Below, piece by piece: positions 35,050 through 43,887 of a stretch of DNA of 55,151 nt. The number at the start of each line of letters is the position of its first letter. Position 1 is the first letter of the stretch. The stretch comes from Bradyrhizobium liaoningense (lineage in GTDB: Bacteria > Pseudomonadota > Alphaproteobacteria > Rhizobiales > Xanthobacteraceae): positions 1 through 55,151 of the forward strand of contig NZ_JAFCJM010000044.1 in assembly GCF_018130955.1 (NCBI RefSeq), written 5' to 3'. The position numbers and the translations under genes were made by a program. The notes below the pieces were generated by a model. It worked only from the letters and a program-made list of their open reading frames with translations, did not search any database and was not told the origin of the DNA.

Positions 35050-37768
35050 GGCTCTCGGCTCGCCGCTGCGGTCCATCGATGGGAAGATTGCGCATGAGGA
35101 AGTCGCGGATTCTCGTCAGCAACTCGTCGCGGGTGCACCCCGCCTTGGATACGAACTCAATAATTCCGCTATTCAGCCGTTTGCGGTCCGCTTCGCTTAG
35201 GTCGGTTGCAGTCATCACGACGACGGGGATATTCTCGAATGCCGCGTTGCTGCGGAGCTCCTCGAGGAACTCGAACCCGTCCATCTCGGGCATCATCAGA
35301 TCGAGCAGAACGAGACTCGGCCTGCGTTGAGCAAGTCGCTTGAGTCCTTCTCGACCATTTTCGGCTTCGACGATCCACCATCCCTCAGCGGCAAGTCTTG
35401 ACGCCAAAAGTTGCCGCGTTCGTTGGTCATCCTCGACGAGAAGAATATCTCTACTTGAGGGACTTCCGCTCAAATGATGCAGGACTGTCCGGAGCCGGGT
35501 CCAATCGATCGGCTTGGTGATATACTCGCTGGCGCCCAGCGCATAGCCCTTGCGACGCTCATCGACGATGGTCAGCATGATCACGGGAATGTCGGCCAAT
35601 TCGGGCATCGATTTGAGTTCTCTGAGCACGTACCAGCCGTCGAGCTCCGGCATCAACACATCCAGAGTGATCAGCGAGGGGCGAAGTTCGCGCGCGAGCC
35701 TGAGCCCCTCCCGTCCTCCCCGTGCGGTCAGGACGTCAAAACCCTCTTTGCTGAGGAAGCGACGCATGACATCCAGGGCATCGAGATCGTCGTCGATGAC
35801 GAGTACCCGCGGGAAACCGGCCGTCATCCGCATCGGCGGGCCGCCCTGCGCGACAGGCAGAATCTCGCCGCGTTGTGTTGCCGCATGGACGGCTTGATCG
35901 GGCAAGCGAACGGTGAAGACGGCCCCGCGGCCGGGCTTGCTCGCAACGGTGATTTCTCCGCCCATGGCTCGACACAAGCGTTGGCTGATCGCCAGACCAA
36001 GCCCCGAGCCGCCATACTTGCGGGTCGTCGAGCTATCGGCCTGAGAGAACTCCTGGAAGAGATGCCCAAGTTGTTCCGCCGTCATCCCGATGCCGGTGTC
36101 GGCCACAACAAAGACCGCCCATCCGGTTGATCCGTCCATCTCGCGCGCGGCTGTTAGGCGTATCTCGCCGTTCTCCGTGAATTTGCACGCATTACCAAGC
36201 AGATTCAGAAGCACTTGGCGCACCCGGGTCGAGTCCGCCCGTATCACGCCAATATCCGCAGGACATTCGACGATGAGTAGGTTGCGATTCTTGTCGGCGA
36301 TCGACTGGGTGGTTTTCGTCAGCTCGCCAACGAGGGCGGCGATATCGAGCTCTTCCGGGTACAGATCGAGCTTGCCGGCCTCGATCTTGGACAGGTCGAG
36401 AATATCGTTGATCAACATGAGAAGATGCTTGCCGGCCCGTACGATGCGACCGACGGGCTCGGCAAGAGCGTTATCGTTCCCGTCCTGTGTTTCCTCGTAG
36501 AGCATCTCGGCAATACCAATGATGGCGTTGAGTGGCGTTCGAAGTTCGTGGCTCATATTTGCCAGGAACTGGCTCTTTGTTCGGTTTGCCGCCTCTGCCT
36601 CCTCCCGCGCGTGCTCGAGCTCAATCTGGCGCCGCTTCAGCTCGGTGATGTCGGTGTAGACGAAGACCGTGCCCCCATCATGCGTCTTACGCTGGGTAAC
36701 TCGCACCCAGAGATCATTCCGGTACGAAATCTCGGCGACACTATACGGTGCGGAATGCTGCCTTAGGCGTTCCTCAATCCACTCCTCCGGGGTGCGTCCA
36801 TTCAAATCGGCAACAGAACGCGTAACTGCTGCCTCGAGGATCTCGCGAAAGCTTGTCCCCGGCCGGAAGAGGTCTGCCCGGTGAGGGTAGATCTCGCGTA
36901 CGCGTTCGTTGCACACCACGATGCGGTCATCGGCATCATAGAGGACGAAGCCATCGGAGATGGTTGCGATTGCGGCCGCGAGCGTCTTGCGCTCGTGCTC
37001 ACGTTCGGCTGTCAGCCGATCCCGCTCCGTCAGGGTGTCGCGGAACATCGCCAATGTCCGTGCCATCGCGCCGATCTCGTCCTGGCCCGCTGCCGGAATC
37101 GGGACCGCCACGTTCCCGGCGTTGAGGCCGTCAATCGCCACCACAAGCCGCCGGAGCGGAAGCGTGATCGAGCGCAACAAGAGGAAGGTCAGAAGCGCTC
37201 CCAACACCACGACCACTGCTACGGTCCCTTGCGTGATCCGAGTCGCAGTGGCGACAGCCGCAACAGCGCGATCGCGGGCGGCCGCCGCCTCATTGGTCAA
37301 TTCAGTGACGATCGATCTCAGAAGTTCGTCTACGACGGCACTATGTCGTCGGGCCTGAGCCAGGAGAGAGTTTCCCATCACCCGGCGATCAGCCGTATAC
37401 TCCTCAACAGCATCAGCAGCGAATTTCTCGAACTGCGCGAGCTCCGCACGAACTGGAGCGATGCGATCGGGCTTCCTCGCTGCGACTTGATCGAGAAGAT
37501 GATCCATTCGGCGCCGAGCTTCCGCTGCGTTTCTCTCCGAAAGCGTCAGCATGCTAACGGCGAGGTCGGTCAGCCAATAGCGCAACTCTCCGAATGCGAT
37601 GCGCGCGCCATTCGCCGATTCGATGACATCGATCAAATCGGCGACTTCGGCTACAACCGCCGAGTTGTCCGCCAGCTTGCGCGTTAGATAGATATTGGTC
37701 CCCAGGATAACGAGCAGCAGCGCGCTCGACAGAAGAATGACCCGGGTTCGGATATTCAATCGCGCCAT
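35042..37768 (-). CDS. Hybrid sensor histidine kinase with two receiver domains
   Basis: The 908-residue inner-membrane kinase has, in order: a membrane span (10-28), a mostly helical periplasmic domain (30-180), a second span (182-199), HAMP (200-255), a PAS domain (262-375), HisKA with phospho-His407 (FLANMSHELRTPLNAIIG), HATPase (N box LLNLLGNACKF, G boxes DTGIGM and GGSGLGLAI), receiver 1 (653-768, Asp703) and receiver 2 (774-890, Asp823, Lys875). The periplasmic domain is a plausible partner for the haem protein encoded 29 bases upstream. It overlaps the response-regulator gene downstream. The signal is unknown. Confidence 0.93.
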   Translation of the reverse strand: MARLNIRTRVILLSSALLLVILGTNIYLTRKLADNSAVVAEVADLIDVIESANGARIAFGELRYWLTDLAVSMLTLSERNAAEARRRMDHLLDQVAARKPDRIAPVRAELAQFEKFAADAVEEYTADRRVMGNSLLAQARRHSAVVDELLRSIVTELTNEAAAARDRAVAAVATATRITQGTVAVVVVLGALLTFLLLRSITLPLRRLVVAIDGLNAGNVAVPIPAAGQDEIGAMARTLAMFRDTLTERDRLTAEREHERKTLAAAIATISDGFVLYDADDRIVVCNERVREIYPHRADLFRPGTSFREILEAAVTRSVADLNGRTPEEWIEERLRQHSAPYSVAEISYRNDLWVRVTQRKTHDGGTVFVYTDITELKRRQIELEHAREEAEAANRTKSQFLANMSHELRTPLNAIIGIAEMLYEETQDGNDNALAEPVGRIVRAGKHLLMLINDILDLSKIEAGKLDLYPEELDIAALVGELTKTTQSIADKNRNLLIVECPADIGVIRADSTRVRQVLLNLLGNACKFTENGEIRLTAAREMDGSTGWAVFVVADTGIGMTAEQLGHLFQEFSQADSSTTRKYGGSGLGLAISQRLCRAMGGEITVASKPGRGAVFTVRLPDQAVHAATQRGEILPVAQGGPPMRMTAGFPRVLVIDDDLDALDVMRRFLSKEGFDVLTARGGREGLRLARELRPSLITLDVLMPELDGWYVLRELKSMPELADIPVIMLTIVDERRKGYALGASEYITKPIDWTRLRTVLHHLSGSPSSRDILLVEDDQRTRQLLASRLAAEGWWIVEAENGREGLKRLAQRRPSLVLLDLMMPEMDGFEFLEELRSNAAFENIPVVVMTATDLSEADRKRLNSGIIEFVSKAGCTRDELLTRIRDFLMRNLPIDGPQRRAESHG

Positions 37769-37797
37769 CGTCGCGAGCCTCGCATCGTGGTGCTGGG

Positions 37798-38571
37798 CTA
37801 TCGGTAGAGAATGATGCTAATGACGCCGCCCAGCTCATTCAGTTGCGCGCCTTCCTTCGGGTAGCCTGTTATGTCGACTTCGCCTTTTGGTGAACCGTGG
37901 CAAGCCAGGCAGGTTTGATCGTAGTATTGGGGCACCATGACTCGGAACGCCGGACGCCCGTGCGTTTCGACAGCAGCTGAATAGGCCTGATCGCGCGGCC
38001 AGTTCGGCGCGAGCAGCTTTGATTTGATGACATCGGTCTCCCACGCGTCCGGACGTGCCTTTCGGTTGCGGATGCGTTCGAGTGGCCCCGTGGCCTTGAT
38101 TTCAGCCTCCCCCTTGGCTCTGCGGGCAAAGGCTTCGTTCACCAGGCGCGCGAACACTGCCGGGATGAATCCCTTGAACCCGGTCCCGGTCGCGTTAATC
38201 GTTGCCTGATTTGCGTCCATGACCTCGATGATCGCGTCCATTTGAGCGCGCAGCAGTCGGCCGTGTCGGGAGGAGGGGTCGACTGTTGCCGGATCGATGC
38301 CGTTTGTTGCGCGATAGATTTCGCGAGCCTGTTCGATCAGCGCACCGCCACCAAGACCCTTGTCGCCGAGCTTTGGATCGTTGATCCGGTCCTGCTCGCG
38401 GGAGATGACAGTTTCGCCAGCGACCAGCATATCGGCCAGGCTATTGCCAATTGACAGATCTTCGCTCAGATCCTCTCTTACCGGGGCCGCGCAAATCACC
38501 GACGCAGGGATCGTGCCCACGAGCATGAGGGCTATCGTCGCTTTCACCAACGAATGCCTCGACAGGACCAT
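37798..38571 (-). CDS. Exported Tll0287-like (DUF3365) c-type haem protein
   Basis: A signal peptide (to about VICAAP, residues 1-30) leads to a domain with a single haem-c motif CLACH (Cys221, Cys224, His225) near the C terminus, as in Tll0287/DUF3365 proteins. Their fold resembles periplasmic sensor domains, and they are often fused to kinases or cyclases. The tail (GEVDITGYPKEGAQLNELGG) is typical. Here it is a separate 257-residue protein between the molybdenum hydroxylase and a histidine kinase. It could feed a redox signal to the kinase, or accept electrons from the hydroxylase. ATG 38571 has a cramped ribosome site; GTG 38547 behind GAGG is a fair alternative start. Confidence 0.85.
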   Translation of the reverse strand: MVLSRHSLVKATIALMLVGTIPASVICAAPVREDLSEDLSIGNSLADMLVAGETVISREQDRINDPKLGDKGLGGGALIEQAREIYRATNGIDPATVDPSSRHGRLLRAQMDAIIEVMDANQATINATGTGFKGFIPAVFARLVNEAFARRAKGEAEIKATGPLERIRNRKARPDAWETDVIKSKLLAPNWPRDQAYSAAVETHGRPAFRVMVPQYYDQTCLACHGSPKGEVDITGYPKEGAQLNELGGVISIILYR

Positions 38572-38603
38572 CCCTTTATCTCACAGTTCTGAACGACTAC
38601 AGG

Positions 38604-40829
38604 TCAGTGCCCCTCGATCGCAGCCATCACCTTCGCTGGGGTAAACGGTACCGAGCGCAACCGAACGCCGATGGCGTCAAACACTGCGTTCGAGATCGCT
38701 GATGGAACGATCGTGGCTGCGGGTTCGCCAGCACCCCAAGGCGGCTCGTTCGGGCGGTCAATGAGTTCGATGACGACGTCCGGTACCTCGGGGAAGGTGA
38801 GGATTGGATATGTTGCCCAATGCAGGCTCGTCACCGCGGAGCGATCAAAGAGGACTTCTTCTTTCAGCGTGCGACTGACGGTCTGTATGATGTTTCCCTC
38901 GATCTGATTTGTCACGCCGTCGGGGTTAATGATCTGCCCGCAGTCGTGCACGACGAAGAACCGCTGCACGTTGATCTCGCCGGTTCGCCGGTCGACCTCT
39001 ACCTCGGCGACGGCGCCGACATAGGTGCGGCTCAGCCTATATTTGACGTAGCTGATGCCCCTTCCGGTCACGACATCGCCCTTGACGCCGGTCCGAGGGG
39101 TGGGGCGTTTCTCCCATTTCGCGAGAGCGGCCAGACGCAACAGAAGCTCTGCACCGCGCGGATCGTCGAGATGGCCAAGACGAAAATCGAGCGGATCGGC
39201 ACCGAGAAAGGCAGCAAGCTCGTCGACGAAGCATTCGTTCGCGAAAGTATTTTGCAGGCGACCCGGCGACCGGATCCAGGACCAGCGGAAAGGCGTCTCG
39301 GCAAGGAGATGCGCTGCTGTCGTGATATTTGGGAAAGTGTAGGGGATCGCCGCGTTGAAGGCCATGAGATTGGGGAAGTTGAAGCGGTACGGCTCCGGTA
39401 TCGGTCCGGTGGATAAGCCGGCGAGCGTGGCAGCGATGAGTGGCACTGGCCCGAGACCACCCTCAGGAACGAAGAACTCTGACTCCCAGGCGATGACCCT
39501 GCCTTCGCCGTCGACGCCGGCGCGGAGGTCGACCAGGACCGGCGGGCCTTTTGGAGCCCACCCGTGCTCGTCAGCCCGCATCCACTGGACGCGCACAGGT
39601 CTTCCTCCAACTGCGCGCGACAGGAGCGCGGCGTCGCCGGCCGCGTCTTCGTGCCCGTTGCGGCCGTAACAGCCCGAACCCTCGATATAGAGACAGTGGA
39701 TATCGTCGAGTGGCATATCCATCATCGCGGCGAGCTGTCGTCGCAGCCTGTGCGTCGCCTGAGATGCGCTCCAGCTCGTGAGCCTCCCGTCGTTGATCTC
39801 GACCACCGCGCAGGACGGGCCGATAGAGCCATGCGTCTGGGCGGCAAAATCGTACGTTGCCGAAATGCGCTTCGGCGCATCGCTCAGCACCTTGGCGCTG
39901 TCACCGACATTGGAGGTAACCAGATCGCTATTGATCTTGGTCGCTCGAACGTGCTCCCAGAGGCGCGCCCGCTCCGGCAGTCCTTGCCAATTCGACCAGG
40001 TCGCCTTCAGCTTGCGTGCAGCCTGGATGGCTCCCCATTCAGTTGTAGCGACGACGCCAAGGAAATCGCCTTCGCGCACAACTTTTAGGAGGCCCGGAAC
40101 GCCGTTCACGGAGGATTCGTCCACACTCTCGAGGCGGGCGCCAATTGCCAATGGGCGAACCACGCGGCCGTGCAGCATTCCGGCGACATGGAAATCATGC
40201 ATGTAGCTGAAGCGTCCGGTCGCCTTTTCCGGAATATCGAGACGCGCCACGGGCTTGCCCACCACCGCGTACGTCGACGGGTTTTTCGTGGGCGCATTGT
40301 CGTCGATCTTCAGCGAGAATGTGCCGCTGCCGACAAGCTCGGCATATGACGCGCTTCTGCCGCGACCCGTGACCCTGCCGCTCTCGATGCGGAGCTCCGT
40401 CGTCGGCACGCCCAGGCGGTCCGCGGCGATTTCGGCGAGCGCTTTGCGAGCCGTAGCCGCAGCCTGTCGGATCCGCGTCCCGCCGATCTCGATCGAGAAG
40501 CTTCCCCAGGTCGGCCCCTGGTCCGGCGTCAGCGCGGTATCACCCTGGATGAGCCTTACTCGGTCGATGGGCACGTCTAGCTCTTCGGCCACGATCTGGG
40601 TCAGCGCAGTACGCAATCCGGTCCCGAGGTCTACCTTGCCGGAATAAAGGGCGACCTGTCCGTCGGCATTGATGGACAAAAATCCGTCGACCTCGTCGGA
40701 TGCGACGGTTTTTTTCTGGGCGCTGCTCTGCGCCACGGCAGAACAAGCCTTTTTCGCGAGCGTGAAGGTAACGACGAGCGCACCACCGACTTTCAATACG
40801 TCGCGCCGGGTGGAGACAAAATCCAGCAT
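38604..40829 (-). CDS. Molybdopterin-binding subunit of an isoquinoline/aldehyde oxidoreductase-type Mo hydroxylase
   Basis: Large subunit of a xanthine-oxidase-family enzyme of the IorB type, which hydroxylates N-heterocycles or oxidises aldehydes and passes electrons to the 2Fe-2S subunit. A twin-arginine-like signal (TRRDVLKVGGALVV) predicts co-export with the small subunit. Cofactor segments include GSGCYGRNGHEDAAGDAALL and VRVQWMRADEHGWAP; the catalytic Glu lies in WGAGEPAATIVPSAISNAV near the C terminus. The 741 residues are normal for the single-chain IorB form. ATG 40829 follows GGAGGG by five bases. No dedicated cytochrome or XdhC maturation gene is present; the next gene is the haem-c protein. 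Confidence 0.9.
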   Translation of the reverse strand: MLDFVSTRRDVLKVGGALVVTFTLAKKACSAVAQSSAQKKTVASDEVDGFLSINADGQVALYSGKVDLGTGLRTALTQIVAEELDVPIDRVRLIQGDTALTPDQGPTWGSFSIEIGGTRIRQAAATARKALAEIAADRLGVPTTELRIESGRVTGRGRSASYAELVGSGTFSLKIDDNAPTKNPSTYAVVGKPVARLDIPEKATGRFSYMHDFHVAGMLHGRVVRPLAIGARLESVDESSVNGVPGLLKVVREGDFLGVVATTEWGAIQAARKLKATWSNWQGLPERARLWEHVRATKINSDLVTSNVGDSAKVLSDAPKRISATYDFAAQTHGSIGPSCAVVEINDGRLTSWSASQATHRLRRQLAAMMDMPLDDIHCLYIEGSGCYGRNGHEDAAGDAALLSRAVGGRPVRVQWMRADEHGWAPKGPPVLVDLRAGVDGEGRVIAWESEFFVPEGGLGPVPLIAATLAGLSTGPIPEPYRFNFPNLMAFNAAIPYTFPNITTAAHLLAETPFRWSWIRSPGRLQNTFANECFVDELAAFLGADPLDFRLGHLDDPRGAELLLRLAALAKWEKRPTPRTGVKGDVVTGRGISYVKYRLSRTYVGAVAEVEVDRRTGEINVQRFFVVHDCGQIINPDGVTNQIEGNIIQTVSRTLKEEVLFDRSAVTSLHWATYPILTFPEVPDVVIELIDRPNEPPWGAGEPAATIVPSAISNAVFDAIGVRLRSVPFTPAKVMAAIEGH

Positions 40830-40844
40830 TTTGCCCTCCATCGT

Positions 40845-41312
40845 TCAGGCATTCCGCGCCGCACGCTGAACCGCCCGAATAATCCGAAGATGCGTGCCAC
40901 AACGGCAGAGATTGTCGGCAAGCGCCTTCTTAATCTGCGGAACGGTCGGGTTCTTCGTTGTCGCAAGCAGCGCGGTCGCCTGTATGATCATGCCGTTAAG
41001 ACAGTAGCCGCACTGTGCCGCCTGTTCGTCGATAAAGGCTTGTTGTACAGGCGAGGGATGCTCCGGGCTGCCCAGTCCCTCGAGCGTCACGACCTTCTTG
41101 TTTGCGACCTTGGTGAGGGGCGTTTCGCACGAAAGCACCGGCTCGCCATTCAATAGGACAGCACAGGTGCCGCACTGGCCCAGGCCGCAGCCGAAGCGCG
41201 GCCCCTTCAGCTCAAGATGATCTCGCAGCGCATAGAGAAGCGGCATGCCCGGGTCATCGACTTCAATTGTGACCGCGCGGCCGTTTATATCGAGCAAAAC
41301 CGACGTGGGCAT
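40845..41312 (-). CDS. 2Fe-2S subunit of the Mo hydroxylase
   Basis: Small electron-transfer subunit of the IorA type. The plant-ferredoxin-like cluster uses GCGLGQCGTCAVLLNG with a later Cys in SCETPL; the second, alpha-helical cluster uses CGYCLNGMIIQ and NLCRCGTH. It has 155 residues and no signal of its own, so it would leave the cell riding on the Tat-signalled large subunit. ATG 41312 follows GGAGGT by seven bases. It is the first gene of the operon, 15 bases before the large subunit. Confidence 0.93.
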   Translation of the reverse strand: MPTSVLLDINGRAVTIEVDDPGMPLLYALRDHLELKGPRFGCGLGQCGTCAVLLNGEPVLSCETPLTKVANKKVVTLEGLGSPEHPSPVQQAFIDEQAAQCGYCLNGMIIQATALLATTKNPTVPQIKKALADNLCRCGTHLRIIRAVQRAARNA

Positions 41313-41352
41313 GAGGGGACCTCCCACAATCGTTCTTGGCTATTGCCGGTGA

Positions 41353-41381
41353 CTTATACCGCCTTTGGCGGCCCTTTTGAA
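41353..41381 (-). promoter_or_regulatory. Candidate promoter of the Mo hydroxylase-signalling operon
   Basis: On the minus strand TTCAAA (41381-41376) and TATAAG (41358-41353) are 17 bases apart, a good sigma-70 fit, and would start transcription about 35 bases before the 2Fe-2S subunit gene. The spacer holds the small palindrome CCGCC-AAA-GGCGG (41359-41371), which could be an operator. On the plus strand the same palindrome is followed by CCCTTTT. Confidence 0.45.
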
Positions 41382-41444
41382 TGTCCTGAGGATGTCACGT
41401 TCAGCGTTGCATTGCTTCGCGACGTCTCGGCGGAACAGCATCTC

Positions 41445-42875
41445 CTAGATGTCGTAATACAGATGAAACTCGTAGGGATGAGGGCGCAGCCGGATCGGAT
41501 CGATCTCCTTCTTGCGCTTATAGTCGAGCCAGGTTTCGATCACGTCGGCGGTGAAGACATCGCCGCGTAGCAGGAATGCATGATCGCGCTCGAGCGCGTC
41601 AAGCGCCTGGTCCAGCGATCCCGGCGTCGACTTCACCTCCTTCGCCTCGGCAGGCGGGAGGTCGTACAGGTTCTTGTCGATCGGGCTGCCCGGGTCGATC
41701 CGTTTGTCGATCCCATCAAGACCGGCCATCAGCATCGCGGCAAAGGCGAGATATGGATTGCAGGACGGATCGGGGGAACGAAACTCGACGCGCTTTGCGC
41801 GTGGATTCGGCGAGTACATTGGAATCCGGCAGCAGGCCGAGCGATTGCGCTGGGAGTAGACCAAGTTGATGGGGGCCTCATAGCCCGGCACCAGACGCCG
41901 ATAGGAGTTCGTCGTCGGGGCGCAAAGCCCGCACAAGGCCCAGGCGTGGCTCAATAGTCCGCCAATATAGTAGCGGCCGAGCTGGCTCAACCCGGCGTAG
42001 TCGCCCTTGTCGTAGAACAGGTTGGTCTCGCCCTTCCACAGCGACTGGTGAACGTGCATTCCCGAAGCGTTGTCCTCGAACAGCGGTTTCGGCATGAAAG
42101 TCGCGGTCTTGCCGTGCTGATGCGCGGTGTTCTTGACCACGTATTTGTAGATCATCAAATTGTCGGCCATGCGGGTCAGCGTAGTGAAGCGCATGTCGAT
42201 TTCATTCTGGCCACCGGTTGCGACCTCATGGTGATGGGCTTCGATCTGGATCCCCAGAGACTCCATCGTCAGCACCATTTCGGTGCGTAGCGCCTGCATG
42301 CTGTCGGTCGGGGGAACGGGAAAGTATCCCTCCTTCGGGCGCGGCTTGTGCCCCAGATTCGGCGCTTCCTCCGCGCCGGTGTTCCAGCTGCCTTCGCTGG
42401 AATCGATCTCGTGCATGGCATAATTGATGCCCTGACCGTAGCGGACGTCGTCGAAGACGAAGAACTCCGCCTCCGGGCCGAAGTAACTCGTGTCAGCGTG
42501 CCCAGTGCCCTTGAGACAGGTTTCAGCCTTCTGGGCGATGTAGCGGGCATCCCGGCTATAGGATTGGCCGGTCACGGGGTCGCGGATGTTGCAGATGAGG
42601 ACCAGCGTCTTTGCCGGACTATAGGGGTCGACGAAGGCTGTCGTCGGATCGGCGACGACCAGCATGTCGCTCTCCTGAATCTCCTGGAAGCCGCGGATTG
42701 ATGAGCCGTCGAATCCGATACCCTCCTCGAGCGCATCGACGTTCACCGCGCTCGGCGGGACGGAAAAGTGCTGCCACACCCCTGGCAGGTCGGTGAACCG
42801 CAAATCGATCATCTGGACCTTCTCGTCCTTGATTGCCTTCACGAGATCTTCGGCTGTCGCACATTTCGCAACCAT
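41445..42875 (-). CDS. glnA: Type I glutamine synthetase without a linked PII gene
   Basis: Dodecameric enzyme that forms glutamine from glutamate, ammonia and ATP. The 476 residues show FDGSSIRGFQ, the metal-binding FFGPEAEFFVFD region (here YFGPEAEFFVFDD), GMHVHQSLW and the ATP-binding segment with NRSA. Tyr404 in NLYDLPP is the adenylylation site, so GlnE control should apply. Its neighbours do not include glnB, which normally follows the main glnA in these bacteria, so this is probably a second copy. The DNA between it and the next operon is only 132 bases. ATG 42875 follows GGGAG at a normal distance. Confidence 0.93.
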   Translation of the reverse strand: MVAKCATAEDLVKAIKDEKVQMIDLRFTDLPGVWQHFSVPPSAVNVDALEEGIGFDGSSIRGFQEIQESDMLVVADPTTAFVDPYSPAKTLVLICNIRDPVTGQSYSRDARYIAQKAETCLKGTGHADTSYFGPEAEFFVFDDVRYGQGINYAMHEIDSSEGSWNTGAEEAPNLGHKPRPKEGYFPVPPTDSMQALRTEMVLTMESLGIQIEAHHHEVATGGQNEIDMRFTTLTRMADNLMIYKYVVKNTAHQHGKTATFMPKPLFEDNASGMHVHQSLWKGETNLFYDKGDYAGLSQLGRYYIGGLLSHAWALCGLCAPTTNSYRRLVPGYEAPINLVYSQRNRSACCRIPMYSPNPRAKRVEFRSPDPSCNPYLAFAAMLMAGLDGIDKRIDPGSPIDKNLYDLPPAEAKEVKSTPGSLDQALDALERDHAFLLRGDVFTADVIETWLDYKRKKEIDPIRLRPHPYEFHLYYDI

Positions 42876-43032
42876 GGCTTCGCTCCCAGATCAGCGTCCC
42901 GAGATCGCGTAGCCGTTCGGCCGCAACCGAGCGGCTTGCGACGGACTGTGGTCCATGTTCAGTTGCCGCCGCGCCAGCCTCGCGGCATGGCGCGGTGCCC
43001 GCGGTCAGGCAATTTCACGCATGCCGGCAGCT

Positions 43033-43215
43033 TCAGCTTTGGTGTGGCCCGCGCATCATCTTCATGGCGTCTTCGATATGCCGCCAGGTTTTTGCCAGCT
43101 CGAGCTCGCCCTTCTGCTCGAGATCGATGGCGTTCTGAGCGGCTTCCGCAATGGCCTTGGGGCCATGTGCTTCCAGCAACTGCCGCGCATAGTCGTGGAT
43201 TTCCATTTCCCGCAT
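43033..43215 (-). CDS. Small conserved hypothetical protein
   Basis: A 60-residue, mostly helical, soluble protein starting MREMEIHDYARQLLEAHG, with an acidic middle (IDLEQKGELELAKTW) and ending in a short basic/polar tail. A GGGAG element lies eight bases before ATG 43215; the longer open frame upstream has no such signal. It is divergent from the SPW-repeat gene and 157 bases downstream of the region where glnA begins. I do not recognise a function. Confidence 0.6.
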   Translation of the reverse strand: MREMEIHDYARQLLEAHGPKAIAEAAQNAIDLEQKGELELAKTWRHIEDAMKMMRGPHQS

Positions 43216-43461
43216 GGCGTCATCTCCCTCTTGCTCGGGGCGCGAACCGGGCGGCGCCGAGAACGGTCGACATTGACACCTGTCAAGCGGCGACAGTCTG
43301 CATCCTGGTGCGCCGCACTCGCAAGGGCCCTTTCCGGGGCACGGGCGGTCGGGGAAGGACGCCGGCTCCCGGACCGGCAGTCGCGGCAACACAACGCAGG
43401 CAGGACGGATGTTTTTTTCATGCTGTGCCCCCAAATGAATATGAGAAGGGAGGTGAGCATC

Positions 43462-43824
43462 ATGCGCATCCAACATTGGCAGGATGCTGCCAGCCTGTTG
43501 GTGGGCGTATGGCTGGTCCTGTCGTCCTTCGTCCTGGGTTCATCCGAGGCGGCCCTCTGGTTCACCATCGCGCTCGGGCTCGGCGTCATGCTGTTTGCCA
43601 TAGAAGCCTTTGTCATCCCGTCCTACCTGGAAGAATGGGGCGAAATGCTGCTGGGCCTGGCTCTGGTGCTGGCGCCTTGGTCCGTCGGCTATGAGTCCGC
43701 ATCGGCTACGGTCAGCAGCGTAGTGTCGGGCCTATTGGTGATCTTGTTCGCTGTCTGGGAACTGATGATCGATCACGACTTCAGTGCCTGGTGGCACGAT
43801 CACTGGCCTCACCGGGCCGGCTGA
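43462..43824 (+). CDS. SPW-repeat membrane protein
   Basis: A 120-residue protein with four hydrophobic spans arranged as two repeats: WQDAASLLVGVWLVLSS (residues 6-22) and WGEMLLGLALVLAPW (about 60-74). These match the SPW repeat, although the first copy has SSF in place of the name-giving SPW. An acidic/His-rich tail (DHDFSAWWHDHWPH) closes it and could bind metal. The strong GGGAGGTGA element (43447-43455) fixes the start at 43462 rather than the in-frame ATGs at 43435 and 43441. The function of the family is unknown. Confidence 0.75.
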   Translation: MRIQHWQDAASLLVGVWLVLSSFVLGSSEAALWFTIALGLGVMLFAIEAFVIPSYLEEWGEMLLGLALVLAPWSVGYESASATVSSVVSGLLVILFAVWELMIDHDFSAWWHDHWPHRAG

Positions 43825-43887
43825 AATGACAGCCAGCTATTCCTCTCCGACCGCCATCGGTTGGCGGTCGGAGGAGGGGTGGCTATG

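Noticed and set aside
42876..43032. Sigma-54 promoter search upstream of glnA
   Set aside because: A TGGCGCGGCGGC stretch is present, but the -12 GC element does not fall at the required spacing.
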